Notes: generated by a model not told the origin, from the letters alone. 64,000 nt of DNA from Polyodon spathula (GCF_017654505.1 NC_054538.1:57689684-57753683), one strand, 5' to 3'; positions 1-11,960 are shown, counted from the stretch's first letter. Numbers and translations are program-made.

Positions 1-907
1 ATTTCTAGAATTTGTTTTTTTCACTTGGAAGTTGTGGGGTAGGATGTGTAGATAAATGAAAAAAAAAAAAACTATTTTAATGCATTTTAATTCTAGGCTA
101 TAAGGCAACAAAAGGTGAAGATTTTGAAAGTGGCTGTAGACTTAATTTACTATATATAGTAAATTAAATGCTTGGTAAACCTTGTCCAGGTAAGGGTATA
201 CAATAGCACTCTTTTCTGGTGCAGTTAATCTGTCAAATCTCGACATTGCTATGGCCAATCTTTTAACAGATTAGTAGTTTACATAAGATTAGGATGTAAT
301 CCAGACTGGGGTCAGTTGTAAATGTAGGTTAAACAGGGCTCTAGTCAAAAATACAAAGAGGTAGTATTCCTGAGTGTGAGTATAAAAGTTCTACTCAGGG
401 AGTGCAAGTGTACAGTCAATGGGTGATGACTCTGTGTTGAGATAAAACTATAAGAGGTCAAAGAAATAATCATAATAGTAAGGCTTCTAGTTTTACCTAA
501 AAATGTATGGTTGTGTAAAGTTATGGAAAAAGAATATGTATTTAGATGCTCAATATTAATTTAATTTCACATGGCTGTAGCAAATGCCTTGGATAATTAT
601 TTTCAAGTTTTTTTTTTTTTTTAAAGTGCAAGACAGGAAGAGTATTAGTAAAACAGTTTGATTAAAATAATAATAATAAATTAATATCAGGATATAGAGA
701 AAAAGCTTGTCTGCAAAAGATAACAGTATTTTCAGTTTGCTTACCAACATTGCATTATGATTAAATTGTACACTTTAAATAAGATTTTCTGTTTCAACAT
801 TTTTTCTACATATCTGAATTAGCCCTCTTTTTCACCATACAGTTTCAGTCCTAAAACCCACAACTGTACTATTTGAGGATAACTTACGCCTTACCAAAAT
901 AAACATC
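1..907. other. No gene seen; AT-rich sequence with one short palindrome
   Basis: I see no coding, RNA or mobile element signal here. Positions 142-167 form a perfect 26-bp palindrome centred on a TATATA core. It could be chance in AT-rich DNA or the scar of a MITE. The longest open frames are short and low in complexity. Confidence 0.5.
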
Positions 908-1090
908 TGAGGCAGTGTGCCCCGCCCCTGTGCGTATTTTTGTGTTTTGTGTTTTATGTGGTGTGTATGTATTGGTGCATGGAGTGTGGGTTATGTAGCA
1001 TGGGTGATTTAAAATGTATATTTGTATTTAGGCACGGGGATCACACAATCATGAATCACTCACTCAGTGTTGATGTGTTCAAGGAAAAAA
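908..1090 (+). repeat. Truncated LTR fragment, same family as the solo LTR at 47221-47833
   Basis: The segment begins TGTGCCCCGCCCCTGTG and runs through a block (about 1008-1035) that closely matches the 5' part of the LTR at 47221: the same GCCCGCCCCTGTG start, the same ATTGGTRCATGG stretch, and the same run ending in TTGTATTTAGGCAC. It stops at the GA microsatellite, so the 3' half is missing. I infer an old copy truncated by deletion. There is no coding content. Confidence 0.6.
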
Positions 1091-1092
1091 AA

Positions 1093-1136
1093 CAGAGAGA
1101 GAGAGAGAGAGAGAGAGAATGAGAGAGAGAGAGAGA
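1093..1136. repeat. (GA)n microsatellite
   Basis: An almost pure GA repeat interrupted once by AAT. It abuts the truncated LTR fragment on its left. Confidence 0.95.
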
Positions 1137-1470
1137 TGCTTAGTAACGTGCAGACACCATTCTTGGAGGGGAATAACAAAAGCAGGCAACATAGCGTCAC
1201 GTGTTTCTGTACTTGGTGAAACACAATTTTCCAATACAAAACAGACAGAAATGGCCTAGGTTTACAAGGAAACCCTTGATGTTATAGCTAAAAAATGGTA
1301 TGAGGCCAAACCGTGCTTGGTTGGGCTTGAAAAATGCCCATACAAACTGCCAGCAACTGTGTGTACTGACGATCCTGGGGGTTGGCCAGACCATCAGTGG
1401 GGAAACTGATCATGGATTATCTGGTCGAGGGCACAGGTAAGAAAACTTTATATTTTCATTACAGTATTCC
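1137..1470. other. Unassigned sequence between microsatellite and solo LTR
   Basis: No gene or recognisable repeat boundary seen. Short minus-strand open frames here look like chance. The last five bases (ATTCC, 1466-1470) are the left target duplication of the next feature. Confidence 0.4.
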
Positions 1471-2169
1471 TGTGATGGAAAGATGAGTTCTGGTGATGAA
1501 TCTTCCTCCCGACCTGTGAGGGCGCTAAAGAACGAGAGGAGAAGTATCTGGAAGGGCTGGCCTGACAGTTCGTTTCCTGGTCAGGGAAGTGGGTCAGCCT
1601 GGAAAGAAGGGCGACTCTGTTGTAAGACCGTGTTGATTTGAAAGGTAAACGAGAGGCAGCTGCAAGTAATAAGGCAGCTGCAACCGTTTACCTAGATATC
1701 ATGCAGGATTACATATAGGGGCCAGGGTAACGCTGATCTTTTCCTTCCTTTGGGTAACGTGAGGAGAGAAGGACTGAGAGAGGAGCTCTCAGAGTGTATT
1801 ACGTGTTGTGTGTTGTCTTTGTTTGTTTATAATTGTCTGTCTTTTTCGCACCACTAGACAGTTAACGCACACCTCCGGAGCTGTCGCCACGTAAAGCACT
1901 ATCCGGAGCACCACTGCACAGAGCACCTGCACGTTTGAATATCACCCAGGACTGGTGACCGTGCCTTTGTTTGTGTGTGAGACTGTACTGTGTTCACCAT
2001 CCCCGTGCTTTACACATTGTTGTGTACGACCGGGGATTTATTATTTGACGGTCGCCAGACCTGGAAACAGCACAAATAAACACTTGTTCACTGAATCACT
2101 GTTGTCTGTTCATCACTCCTGCATCGCATCACCGCTACACCTGTTCCCCTTACCAACCACTTTGCCACA
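1471..2169 (+). mobile_element. Solo LTR, family A, with perfect 5-bp target duplication
   Basis: The 699-bp element starts TGTGATGG and ends TTGCCACA, obeying the TG...CA rule for LTRs. It is flanked by ATTCC on the left (1466-1470) and ATTCC on the right (2170-2174), the 5-bp duplication made by a retroviral-type integrase. An AATAAA near 2076 on the plus strand gives its orientation and marks the likely poly(A) signal. The same sequence, including the CTCCCGACCTGTGAGGGC block near the 5' end, recurs at 12253-13031 and twice at 62163-63613. No internal region adjoins it, so it most likely arose by recombination between the two LTRs of a full element. Ty3/Gypsy-like or a related non-autonomous family is my inference. 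Confidence 0.88.
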
Positions 2170-2174
2170 ATTCC

Positions 2175-2667
2175 CCACAAAAATATGGTCCTCATTTTAA
2201 AGCCTAATTTTATGTCCTGTTCAGAATGATAAAATGCTCTTTTTTTTTTTTTTTTTACTGATTTCTTGTCTCACACTAATCATCAGTAAAATGTTCTTTT
2301 TGATAAATGTACAGTTTAAAAAAAAAAGTTAAAGTATTATGTTAGAAATTATAAAGTTAAGTGCATTTCAGTCCGAGAAAAACTTGTTTATATTCTCAAT
2401 TACACTAACAAGCACTTTAATTGTGAATCATTGTACCTCTCAGTCTAATAGAAATGCCTTTAAAAAATAAATACAAATCTGTTAGAGTGATTTGGATTAT
2501 TTTGCCTATTGAGCAACAAACCTAAAAATTGCTCATTTTTTTTATTAATTTCATTGATTGTGAATAGATGGTGTTACTTAGTTAAAAAGCGCAGCCCTTT
2601 AAAGAAAAGAGAAGTTACATAAATTCTAAAAGAAATTGAAAGCTTTTGATCTGTGCTGCCGTAAACA
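2175..2667. other. No gene seen; AT-rich
   Basis: Contains a poly-T run near 2237-2257. No other signal was found before the Tc1 element. Confidence 0.5.
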
Positions 2668-2669
2668 TA

Positions 2670-4212
2670 CAGTGCCGAGAAAAAGTTTGGGAACCACAAT
2701 GAGAATTATGGAAATTCCATAGTGTTACCACAATAGCCGTCCTGAATCAAAAGTCTTTCCTTAAATATCCAATCGGGTTTATAGTAACCAATTCCATGTC
2801 TTTTGAAACAAAATGATGTATGAATTAGACAAACAATGGATAACTAAGATTCAGGGTATGTGAAAAAGTAAGTGAACACCTGTTTTTATCAGCTCAATTA
2901 AGGGGATAATTAGAATCAGGTGTTTACATAATTAGGTAAATCTTCAGGGGTGAGTTTGGGAAGCCCCACCCTTTATAAAGATCAGAAACTTTGTGAGTTT
3001 AGTCTTCACCATATATGGGTGTTGAAACACATCATGCCATGATCAAAAGAAATCTCTGAGGACCTCAGAAAAACAGCTATTGATGCTCATCAGTCTAGAA
3101 AGGGTTACAAACCCATTTCTAAGGATTTGGGGCTCCAACAATCCATAGTCAGACATTCTACAAATGGAGAAAGTTCAAGACCACAGTCACTCTACCCAGG
3201 AGTGGTTTTCCTACCAAAATCTCTCCAAGAACAAACCGGAAAATCATCAAGAAAGCCACAAAGAACCCCAGAGTAACATCCAAGGATCTGCAGACCACTC
3301 TCGCCTTGGCTAATGTGAGTGTTCATGACTCAACTTTCAGAAAAAGACTGAACAAGAATAGTGTTCATGGAAGGATAGCCAGGAGGAAACCACTGCTCTC
3401 TAAAAAGAACATTGCTGCCCGCCTGACATTCACCAAAGAGCACATAGATGATCCACAAGACTTCTGGAACAATGTTATCTGGACCGATGAGTCAAAGGTA
3501 GAACTTTTTCACCTCAATGAGAAACGATAGGCTTGGCAAAAACCAAACACTGCGTTCGAACAGAAGAAGTAATGGTATTGGGGCTGCTTTGCTGCCTCAG
3601 GACCTGGACGGCTTGCCATCATTGACACAATCATGAATTCTGCATTGTATCAGAAGATTCTAGAGGAGAATGGCAGGCCATCCGTCTGTGAGCTGAAGCT
3701 GAACCAAAAGTGGGTCATGCAGCAAGACAATGATCCTAAACATACAAGCAGATCTACAAAAGAATGGCTGCAGATGAAGAAATTCTGCATTTTAGAATGG
3801 CCTAGTCAAAGTTTGGACCTAAACCCCATCGAAATGTTATGGCAGGACCTGAAGCAAGCTGTCCATGCAAGGAAGCCCTCAAATGTCATCAAGTTGAAGC
3901 AGCTGTAAAGAGGAATGGGCCAAAATTCCTCAAAATTGATGTCCCTCAAAACACTTAGTTGAAGTCAGTGCTGCTGAAGGGGATGCCACCAGTTACTGAA
4001 TCTAAAGGTTCACATACTTTTTCACACATGGATATTGAATGTTGAATCATTTGTGGATAAATACGTATTGAAAAAGTATAATGTTTTTGTGTCAATTTTT
4101 TTAATCAGGTTATCTTTATCTATTATTAGGACTTAGATTAAGATCTAATAACATTTAAGGTTTGAAATATGTGAAAATCCTAAGGGGTTCACAAACGTTT
4201 TCTCAGCACTTT
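2670..4212 (+). mobile_element. Tc1/mariner DNA transposon, complete to both ends but inactive
   Basis: The 1.54 kb element has imperfect terminal inverted repeats. The left end reads CAGTGCCGAGAAAAAGTTTG, and the reverse of the right end reads AAGTGCTGAGAAAACGTTTG, with the match continuing into GAACC. It is flanked by TA dinucleotides (2668-2669 and about 4213-4214), as expected for Tc1/mariner target choice. The interior carries a decayed transposase on the plus strand. The total length is typical of fish Tc1 elements. Confidence 0.9.
3034..4000 (+). pseudogene. Tc1-type transposase relic, catalytic triad still visible
   Basis: A Tc1 transposase cuts and pastes its own element by a DDE mechanism. 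An ATG at 3034 is followed two codons later by TGA (3040-3042), then by SKEISEDLRKTAIDAHQSRK and a GYKPISKDLGL stretch, the usual N-terminal helix-turn-helix of the family. Further on, WTDESKVELF (first D), QQDNDPKHTS (second D) and LNPIEMLWQDLK (E) mark the catalytic triad. The frame is broken: after LNEKR near 3528 there is a stop, another stop follows near 3571, and the C-terminus shifts frame near 3900. Two open stretches remain (3306-3530 and 3633-3908). It cannot make a full enzyme. The surrounding inverted repeats belong to the same element. Confidence 0.9.
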
Positions 4213-4239
4213 TAGCCAACAAATGATGTATTTTTGTTA

Positions 4240-4451
4240 TTTTCTTATTACAGTACCTTTGTAGTTGTGACAGCATTGATACATGATATAAAAAATGTCC
4301 TAGTTTCACTGTTCACCATTTGTTTTGTGTGCAGCGTTTTGTTCAACTGTTTTATTTGTTTCTTTATTAAAACGTGCAGGCAGCACACTTGTTTCACTCA
4401 GTGCTGTGTTTCTTCTGGGTCTGACGTCACCACACAAGCCAGCTTGCCACA
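4240..4451 (+). repeat. 3' portion of an LTR
   Basis: The segment has a poly(A)-like ATTAAA in a TTTATTAAAACGTGC context, a TGACGTCA palindrome (4422-4429) after TTCTGGGTC, and the end GCTTGCCACA at 4451. The arrangement matches other LTR 3' ends in this window (14700-14918, 24697-25353, 47221-47833). The 5' part is absent or too diverged. It lies about 30 bp beyond the Tc1 element. Confidence 0.6.
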
Positions 4452-5667
4452 ACATCACTCCTATTTTATGTAATAGAGAAATAATACATACATAAATACA
4501 GTAGTCAGTAGTAGTGGCAAATTTGATTGCCATTTTGCCAAAAATGTAAATGTGGCCTTGCTCATTACACTTTTATTTCATTGAAGGGACACTTCAAATC
4601 TTCAATCCGCATAATACTCTTCCTATGGATTTAGTCTTCAGTCCACATAGACCAGCTGTTTATTATTTGTGTACCGGGTGTTGTCTGGATTATCATTCAG
4701 TCCTCTTAAGCAACAAAGAAAATGAGGTGATGTTTCTTACTATTAAATAAATTTATATCATATTAAGTTCTGGGGATCATTTTAGGGATTAAACACAGTG
4801 CCCCTGCCACTTAAAAGAGCAACTCTGCAAATATTCAAAAAATGAAGCTCCACTAATTTGGTCAGCAGATACCTTTTACTACATTCAGTGCAATGCCTGG
4901 TTCATTATAGGTTGAGAGGTCATTCTGAAGGCTAATCTTAGATTTGGAATATAAGTGACTTTAAAGGCAACTCAGCGTTGTCTGTAACAATATTGTCATA
5001 AGATCAGTATTGTTATTTAACGAGCATTCCATAAAATGTCAGGGAACAACTTTTTTTTCTGAATATCAATATGCAGTAAAGTGAGAGCACAGAAAAGGGT
5101 GTTTGAGTTTTGTCTAGCACTACAAGCAAATTAAAAGATGAGCTTTCCTTGTCTGTTCATTCTTCTTCTAGTTTTAAAAAATCCAATTGTGTGCTATTTT
5201 AATGTTAGTATATTTTTAATGTGAAAAGATGGAAAACCACACACCAACCTGTACCTTTGGGCCATTTCTAAATTAACTTTTATAGTAGGGCCTCATAATC
5301 CTACTTAAACCAATCAATGTGAGACCAACCAGCAGCACAGTTCGTCACCTAGACTCAGCATCAAGATTATTGCTTTATCAAGTAAGCTTGTGTGTATTTC
5401 ATTGTGAAAAAAGTAATGTGAAAGGCAAGGCAGCATAACTATACAAACATTATTTCTGTGTGCATGTGTCCTGCAACAGTGGTTTCTTATTGGGTGAAAA
5501 ATTGTGGTGTGCACTTTTATTTTTTTTTAGCGGCACTCTATGTACTAAATTAACATCATTCATTGCTAGATTAAATATCGCCAGGCCCCTGTTTTATTTT
5601 AACTTTTCTGTTGCAATTCAAATAGTTGGAATGGCCATTACTTTTTTATTTCTTGTATCAAATTGAT
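4452..5667. other. No gene seen
   Basis: AT-rich sequence with short frames only. I found no conserved protein motif, RNA signature or repeat boundary. Confidence 0.5.
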
Positions 5668-6331
5668 TGTGTTTAGGTGGTGTGAACGGGAGAAGAGTAA
5701 TCTGAGCTGCAAATCTACCTCCCAACCAGGAAGGGTGCTAGGTAAGGTTGGTGGTATGTCTTCTCAGGGATGTGCTGACTCGATGGTAGGATGAAACCGG
5801 AAGTCGGACATCTTGGGAGCAGGACCTGGCTGCTAAGCAACTGTATTGTGATCAGCTGGGTGGCGTGCACCGATTGGAGGGTGTGGCGCAGCACTGATCA
5901 CAAGGAGGTTTGGCAGTACAAAGGGTACGCAGCTACATGAGTACAGCCCTTTACATTGAATGCTAATTCAGCCGGAACATTGCTGTTTTTGTTTGTGTCT
6001 GTGTGTGGGAGGATTAACTCGGGCTCTGAAGCCATGCAGCCAGTACTCGCCCCTAGAGCACTCACCCCTTGAGCACACGCCCCTGCAAAGCACAACAACA
6101 CGCACTTACACCAATATCGCACCAATATCGAGTCTGAGACAGAGCTATGGGAGCAGAGAGGAATAATTACTATTTGTTTATTTTGTGTTTGGAACTGCAA
6201 CCTGCCAGCTGTTGTTTTCCACACTACCACTGTTGGTAGTGGGGTGATTGAACAAATAAAGTAGGACAGTTTTGACAGTAAAACTTCTGTTTGGACTGGT
6301 AATTACAGACACACCACTCGTCTTCCTGACA
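5668..6331 (+). repeat. LTR-like repeat, distantly related to family A
   Basis: The stretch CAAATCTACCTCCCAACCAGGAAGGGTGCTAGG (split around 5712-5744) resembles the family A block CTCCCGACCTGTGAGGGCGC. An AATAAA at about 6254 lies upstream of a CTGACA end at 6331, giving plus orientation. I could not find a matching 5-bp target duplication, so the left border is uncertain (5668 or 5681). A 110-codon minus-strand open frame inside it has no recognisable motif and is probably chance. The call as an LTR is an inference. Confidence 0.45.
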
Positions 6332-6829
6332 TATGGTATTAGGTTATTTGTATACAGTGAAGGCTGGTGGGCAAAAAAAATGGGGAGGCAGAAAAAAGGC
6401 AGAGAGTACAGGTCCCCTTAGGCCCCCAGAAGCAGAAGAATCATATTATTATATTCTGACTCACAACACTGTTTATATCATCTATTTATATTAACGTTTT
6501 ACCCCAATTTGGCTGTTTTAAAAGTATTTTCTCCACTAACCTGCAGAGAAAATAAAGCAGTAGCCTGTCATAGTTTATTCTAATAAAAATAACTGTTACA
6601 CACTGCTGGCATATCTTTAAAAATGCACTGTATACAACAATATAGCATTTAGACTTCAAGACATGTCACTTTTAACATACTTTGCATCAAATAGTTTCTA
6701 AACAAATTTGATAAGGCAGGAGAAAGGAAGACAAAAATCATGCACATCCTATCGACTAAATTTACTAAACTTAAATAAATGACCAACAAAATAATTCTAT
6801 ACTGTTCTGTACATATGAAATATATAATC

Positions 6830-6830
<1 letters not shown>

Positions 6831-6899
<69 letters not shown>
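6831..6899. repeat. (AAT)n microsatellite
   Basis: About 23 uninterrupted AAT units inside the 6355-7716 transposon. Confidence 0.97.
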
Positions 6900-6903
<4 letters not shown>

Positions 6904-7489
6904 ATAACACAGCCACACTTTAATTCTGGAGCAAGGTACATTACAATTAGAAGAAACAGACAGAAACAGTACTCTTAATTTTAATTTATTTTAAATGTAT
7001 TAACAGTTAAATAAATCTATTATAATCATTTATTTTACTTATTATTTTTTGTCTTCTCCGCAGTCTGAAATTGAACTGCTGACCCACGGCACTAAAGGCA
7101 GTTGCACTGCAGTTTCACTAAAGGGGAAGCCTATCCGGCCATCAGGGGCTGTTCATTACAAAACTCGTCCTCAAGCAGAGAAACTGAGATTAAATCCGAA
7201 CTCAGCAATGTGACTGCACATTAGGTGTGAGTTATGCATAAAGACACTGACTACAAACCTACTTGGGGAGATTCCCCTTTAGCAGAACGCTAAGTAAAGC
7301 TGTCTAAAAATAGACAAGGGTAAACTTTAATATGTTTAATGTATAAACAAAACACCTGACTGTGGAAAACCATAGACAGAGGGAAAAAAACGGAAACTCC
7401 CTTGTATTAATCCAGGTCTGTAGACAATTTGTAGATAAAAATGTCTTTATTCTTGCATTTTCATGTTTCAAAAGTCAGTGAGCAGCGAT

Positions 7490-7523
7490 GTTTACACGTT
7501 TCAACTGTTGAAACATGTAAACG
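7490..7523. repeat. Short hairpin inside the 6355-7716 transposon
   Basis: Two 15-bp arms around the sequence CAACTGTTG pair with one mismatch. It may be a leftover of a subterminal structure or simply chance. Confidence 0.5.
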
Positions 7524-7716
7524 TTTTCTTTTCTCTGCTGGCTAGTGGAGAAGATGCGTTTAACAACTTTGAATTGGGGTAAAATGTTAAGAAGATATGA
7601 AAAGTATTGTCTGTCAGAATACAATAACACGATTCTATTGCTGCTGGGGGCTTAAGGGTGCCTTTTTTCTGCCTCCCCATTTTGTTTAAATATTTTTTGG
7701 CCAGCAGCCTCTACTG

Positions 7717-9189
7717 ATAACCAGAAACTAGAAACTTAAATTACAAACATTTCAACTACAAGTCTTTTTCAGTGCCTTCTGTTCTAATCCTGTTGTCTTC
7801 TATTTCCTGTACAAGTGTGGCCTATGGTTTCTGTTTTCTTTGTAAGCCCTTCGGAATAACTTTACATTTACTGTAGATAAAAAAGAGAGCAGTGTGTTAC
7901 AAGTGGATCCGGTAATTCTATACATATATCTAGAACTACAGGACTAAACACTCAATAGTTTGTTTTGTATTTTCACCTATAGTACAGACTCAGTTGCTGT
8001 GCTGCAACACCTAACCAATACAAAACCGTAAAGGCATCCGCCAAATAAATCAATAAATAATTTAGCAGTCTTTGATGTTGACATCACATTTCAGGACCCT
8101 GGACAGAGCCTTTGGGAATTTTGAAGGGTTAATCCAATGGTGTGTTCCAATTCGACGAGTCTGATTTCAGACGTTTATTTCAATGGTTACAGCAAGCTGA
8201 GAGATAGCTGAAGTTACATTTGCCTCCCAATGCAGTACTATGTTTTGGATAGACTGTTAAGGTTTCCAGATGCTTGTAATATAAATAAACCCTTTTCAAC
8301 CATAAATTAACATACATTAAAGTATAGCTATTAGGTGTTTAGAAACACAGTAGCCTTGAATAGTAACACTGCTGTAGACCAGGAGATTCATTCTGTTGGT
8401 TTGTCATGTGTTTGTATTTGTAAAGAGCTTTGAAAATCTAGGTCATTCCATATGCTGTTTGCATTTCTTTTTACAGACTTCATTGCCTAGGGTCAGCTGA
8501 AACTGAATGCTCAAATATACAGCATGTATGTACCTGTGTTAATAGGTATATTTGTTTATGACAATGTGTGGTTTATGCAGGTCTTGCACAATCCCAGGTT
8601 TGGAAAAAGAAGGGGTTCGCTTCAAACTGTGGTCTGTTTAACATTGTGCTTTTGCAGTACATACCCTTGTCAGACATTTATAACTTGTTTTCAAAACAGG
8701 CATAAACGTTATTAAAGTTGCAGCTTTGAAAAATATGTATTTAAGCTAATGTGCCATTTGTTCCACTACATAAACAAATAACAAATATATATTTTGATTT
8801 ATAGAAATCACTGGTACTATACAAGGTTAACACTACTCTGTTTGCAAGCCTTGGCCACTTTTTTCATTAACCAGCAAGCTAAGTCTCCTAATGATTTGAC
8901 TCTGAAGACACTACTGAGGTGAAGTGGCCTACAATAGGAAGTAAAACAGTAAAAGAGTAGATGAAATTAAGAACCTTCTTTAACCTACAGTGTAAGATAC
9001 CATTAAAAATAAGTATGCTTTAGTTCAGAACTGCCCATGTGAAACCTTGTATGATGTGCATGCATGTTCACTGCTGAATTGACAGGAGATGGAGACATGA
9101 TTCATCCCACGTGATGCTACCAGCAATGACAGCTCATGGGGCACATATGGCCAGCATACAAAATGCAAAACAAACACTTACCGGTAAAT
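7717..9189. other. No gene seen; contains a LINE/SINE 3' tail remnant
   Basis: The only recognisable piece is at about 8028-8061 (plus strand): AAAGGCATCCGCCAAATAAA followed by TCAATAAATAA. This is the terminal tail seen on L2/Rex-type fish LINEs and the SINEs that borrow it. A better preserved copy of the same tail ends the LINE at 20222-20870 on the other strand. Confidence 0.5.
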
Positions 9190-9630
9190 TGATGAGTAGC
9201 TCATCCAGTTAAAGCACTGCCGCTGGGAGCGCAGGATGAATCATACAGCTTGGATGGTGCCAGTTTACATCCGGGCTGTGCAAAGAGGCCAAACTTTGCT
9301 GGGGACTCCGAAGGGGGCATCGCATTGGTTCTGACACTCCCGAGGTGGGGGATGGGAAACAGCGAACCCTACTGGTCAGACACCAAGCACATTCATAGTG
9401 GATAAAAAACAGGGTTGAGTTCTGTTCTCCAGGATCGGTAGCCTGCACATCTCTGCTCTGAATTGCTTGGCCTAAAAGCGATTCTGGCTTTAGGGTTGTG
9501 AGACGGGCAATGCTCACACACCCTCAGAATGTCTGTGCTGTGTGGGGACATTTCAAATTGGTGGAAAATAAATAAAAATAATAACTGGTCACTCTAAATT
9601 AAAAAATTAAATTAAATTAAAAAATACAAG
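9190..9630 (+). repeat. tRNA-derived SINE
   Basis: The 5' part has a tRNA-like layout. An A-box-like stretch (GCTCATCCAGTTAAAGCACTG) near 9199 is followed about 40 bp on by a weak B-box region. After the tRNA-like head comes a conserved-looking body (GGGGACTCCGAAGGGGGC near 9300) and a tail of AAATTA and AAATAA repeats (about 9565-9630). A related copy lies at 32005-32295 with the same tail pattern (ACATT..AAATTGG..AAAATAA..CACTCTAAAT). SINEs are transcribed by RNA polymerase III and moved by LINE machinery. A 102-codon minus-strand open frame in the body is a shadow. Confidence 0.6.
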
Positions 9631-10954
9631 TCGTGTAAATGCAGGGCCCTATTTATAACAAGGGAATTTCTGGCTGACAAAATCCAGTATTGAACCTTCT
9701 CAGCTTGAATTAACCATTTAGCCAACACTCATTCCTAAACTCATTCTGGGTGAATAATTTGATTGTGTATAATTAAAGTTTATGTTTGAAACCTTTCCCA
9801 CTGTTACCCATTTGTCTTTCCATTGACATTACTTTCTGTCCAATAAATCTGTCTTCCGAAATGGCTCTTTGTAAAGAACTGGACAACAAAAACACATTCT
9901 CATTGCTGAACAGAGAAACCAAGTAGGAGAGGAAGCAAACAGAGACTTCTGTCATGTTAATAGAAACCCTACTGTCTGGCATTGAAAATATATGCAAAGA
10001 CACAATCACCAGGGAGAAGCATCCATTCTGCTTAATTAAGAGGAAGCCTTTCAGATTGTGAAAATGTATTAATTAACAAGAAGGCCTTCTTTTCAAGTTG
10101 GATTTGAAAACAAATGCCTGGTGATTTAGCGTTCACCTGGAACCAAGTGTGGGAGCGGATAGTTTCTTATTAAAGTCTTCATTCAATTTCAATTGAAAAT
10201 GTTTTCACCTCAAGGCCAGACATCTTGGAAATATCCTGCGCAGGGACTAAAGAAAGCAGAGATTCTTTTAGTTCAGGTTTACAACTTTAAGCTGTCGGTT
10301 TCCACGCCTCTCCATAACTCAGCCCCCACCATCAAATAATGTCTGTCCACACATAAACTGAACTACAGACACAAATCAAATTGATTACCACTATTCTGTG
10401 CAGAACTGTTCAACTGTTTATGTATTTTTTTTTTTATTTAATCTTAAAATGTCTTACAATTTAAAGAAACACAGCCTGAGAAGTAACATGTAATACTAAC
10501 AATATACCATGTAAAAACTTATATCTTCTGGAAATTTATCATAAACAAAAGGGTAATGACAACTGTTGAAATTACCATACACAGTCTTTTTTACTGTATT
10601 TCCTTCATAAAAATTGTTCTAAACCAGTGCACTTGCATACTGAGGATCATTATAATCACATAATAATCATTCAGTACCTGAAAGGTTAAAATATTTTTAT
10701 AAAATCCAAATGCAATCCACAGTGTCTATCGGAGGCTAGGAGCGTATGATCAAAGTTGGTGAAAGTGCACAATCCAAGCAGTTATTGTGTTCACTGTGTA
10801 GAGTGTGACAGACAGACAGGGTACCCATTTTTTGAACTACAAGATCAAATAGTTACTATATTTTAAGAGGAACGTCTCATATCCCTAAATTGTAATACCA
10901 TAGATAACTTATAGTAGTACCTGCAGTCTATAGTAGTCAAGGCAAATCATTCAC
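9631..10954. other. No gene seen
   Basis: Unassigned AT-rich sequence. I saw no motif, repeat border or RNA gene. Confidence 0.5.
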
Positions 10955-11260
10955 AATACTGAATATTGGTTGTAGCTAGTACAAAATGCTGCAGCTAGAA
11001 TACTTACACACACTAAGACTGCCTCTCATATTTGCCCAGTTTCCAGTGAAGCATCGTATTGATTTTAAAACATTGCTCGTCACAAGGCTTACAAGGCTAT
11101 GGTTTTGGTCCTGCCTATTTGACTGAGCTACTCATTCCTTACATACCAGCCCTCATGATCTTTCTGTTTGTGATTACAAAAACTTGATTAAACCTATGGT
11201 GTGAGGGCATTTAGACCCTCCACTTTGGTACTGTGTAATTATGGGGCACTATACTGTAAT
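10955..11260 (+). pseudogene. LINE reverse transcriptase C-terminal fragment, copy 1
   Basis: Translation gives LVQNAAARILTHTKTASHI followed, after frameshifts, by a piece reading GPAYLTELLIPYIPALM. These two blocks are the usual tail of L2/Rex-like LINE ORF2 proteins (QNAAARLLTRT, then PAYLSELL with a following P..R). Frameshifts and stops separate them, so this is a dead 5'-truncated LINE copy. A second fragment of the same region lies 300 bp downstream in the same orientation. Confidence 0.65.
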
Positions 11261-11519
11261 TATTAGGTCATTATTCCAGCATTGGTATTCTGTTAATTAT
11301 ATAGTGCTTTGAAAGTTAAAACCTTTGTGTTTCTATCAAGTACAGTAATGGATCAGTTACAGGGATAGACACCTTCCAGAACAGTGTTAATATTGTGTAG
11401 GGTTATTGTTTGCAGCCTGGACAGCATTGCTTGGTGTTTTGATCATTCTTGAGGGATACGTAGTCACTCCTTAGTGATTACTGCTTATGATTGTTTCAAT
11501 GAAGTTTGGGGTGGTAATC

Positions 11520-11960
11520 TGAGAACTATAGCCAGGTTGATGCTTATTCACGACTTCATAACCTCAAGTGTTGATTATATTAATTCCTTGATTGCTGGCC
11601 TCCCAGAGAATAGTCGAGTTCAAAATGTTGCAGCCTGAATACATGCACAGACAAAGCCTACCTGTCAAAATTCCCCAGTCACTACTTTGGCCTCGTATTC
11701 TAAACCATCACAATGATTTTAAAAGATTGCTCCTCACTTATAAGTCTAGCAATGTTTTTGTCCTGCCTATTTGTGTGAGTTACTTATGCACCAGCCTGTA
11801 CTCTGAGATCTGATAATAACGTTTTCTTTGTAATTCCAAAAACTTAATTTAAAGTCCTGTGGTTTGAGGGCATAAAACACTCCAGCTACTTTGGAAATCA
11901 CTTCCAGGTTATATTGCAAATGCTGTATTCAATCAGTATTTTAAACTTTAAGCTTAAAAC
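11520..11960 (+). pseudogene. LINE reverse transcriptase C-terminal fragment, copy 2
   Basis: Blocks readable in shifting frames include LIAGLPENSRVQNVAA, then CPAYLCELLMHQP and the closing LSLKHLFEIWLA. They follow the order expected at the end of an L2/Rex-like LINE ORF2: GLP..., QNAAA, AYLSELL, then the final leucine-rich helix. Several stops interrupt it. Copy 1 covers part of the same region, so this is either a second insertion or a local duplication; I cannot tell which. Confidence 0.6.

Larger units (their letters stand above)
6355..7716. mobile_element. Non-autonomous DNA transposon with about 80-bp inverted ends
   Basis: The left end starts CAGTGAAGGCTGGTGGGC, and the reverse of the right end starts CAGTAGAGGCTGCTGGCC. 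The two ends keep matching through ATGGGGAGGCAGAAAAAAGG and a block around AAGCCCCCAG. The arms are about 80 bp with small gaps. ATA precedes the left end and follows the right end, a possible 3-bp target duplication. The superfamily is not clear: the ends resemble hAT-type CAGTG ends, but there is no 8-bp duplication. No transposase is readable inside. It holds an AAT microsatellite and a hairpin. Confidence 0.7.

Noticed and set aside
5898..6230. 110-codon minus-strand frame
   Set aside because: It lies within an LTR-like repeat, has no family motif, and is cysteine-rich without a regular pattern.
9209..9517. 102-codon minus-strand frame
   Set aside because: It runs through the SINE body and has no protein similarity that I recognise.
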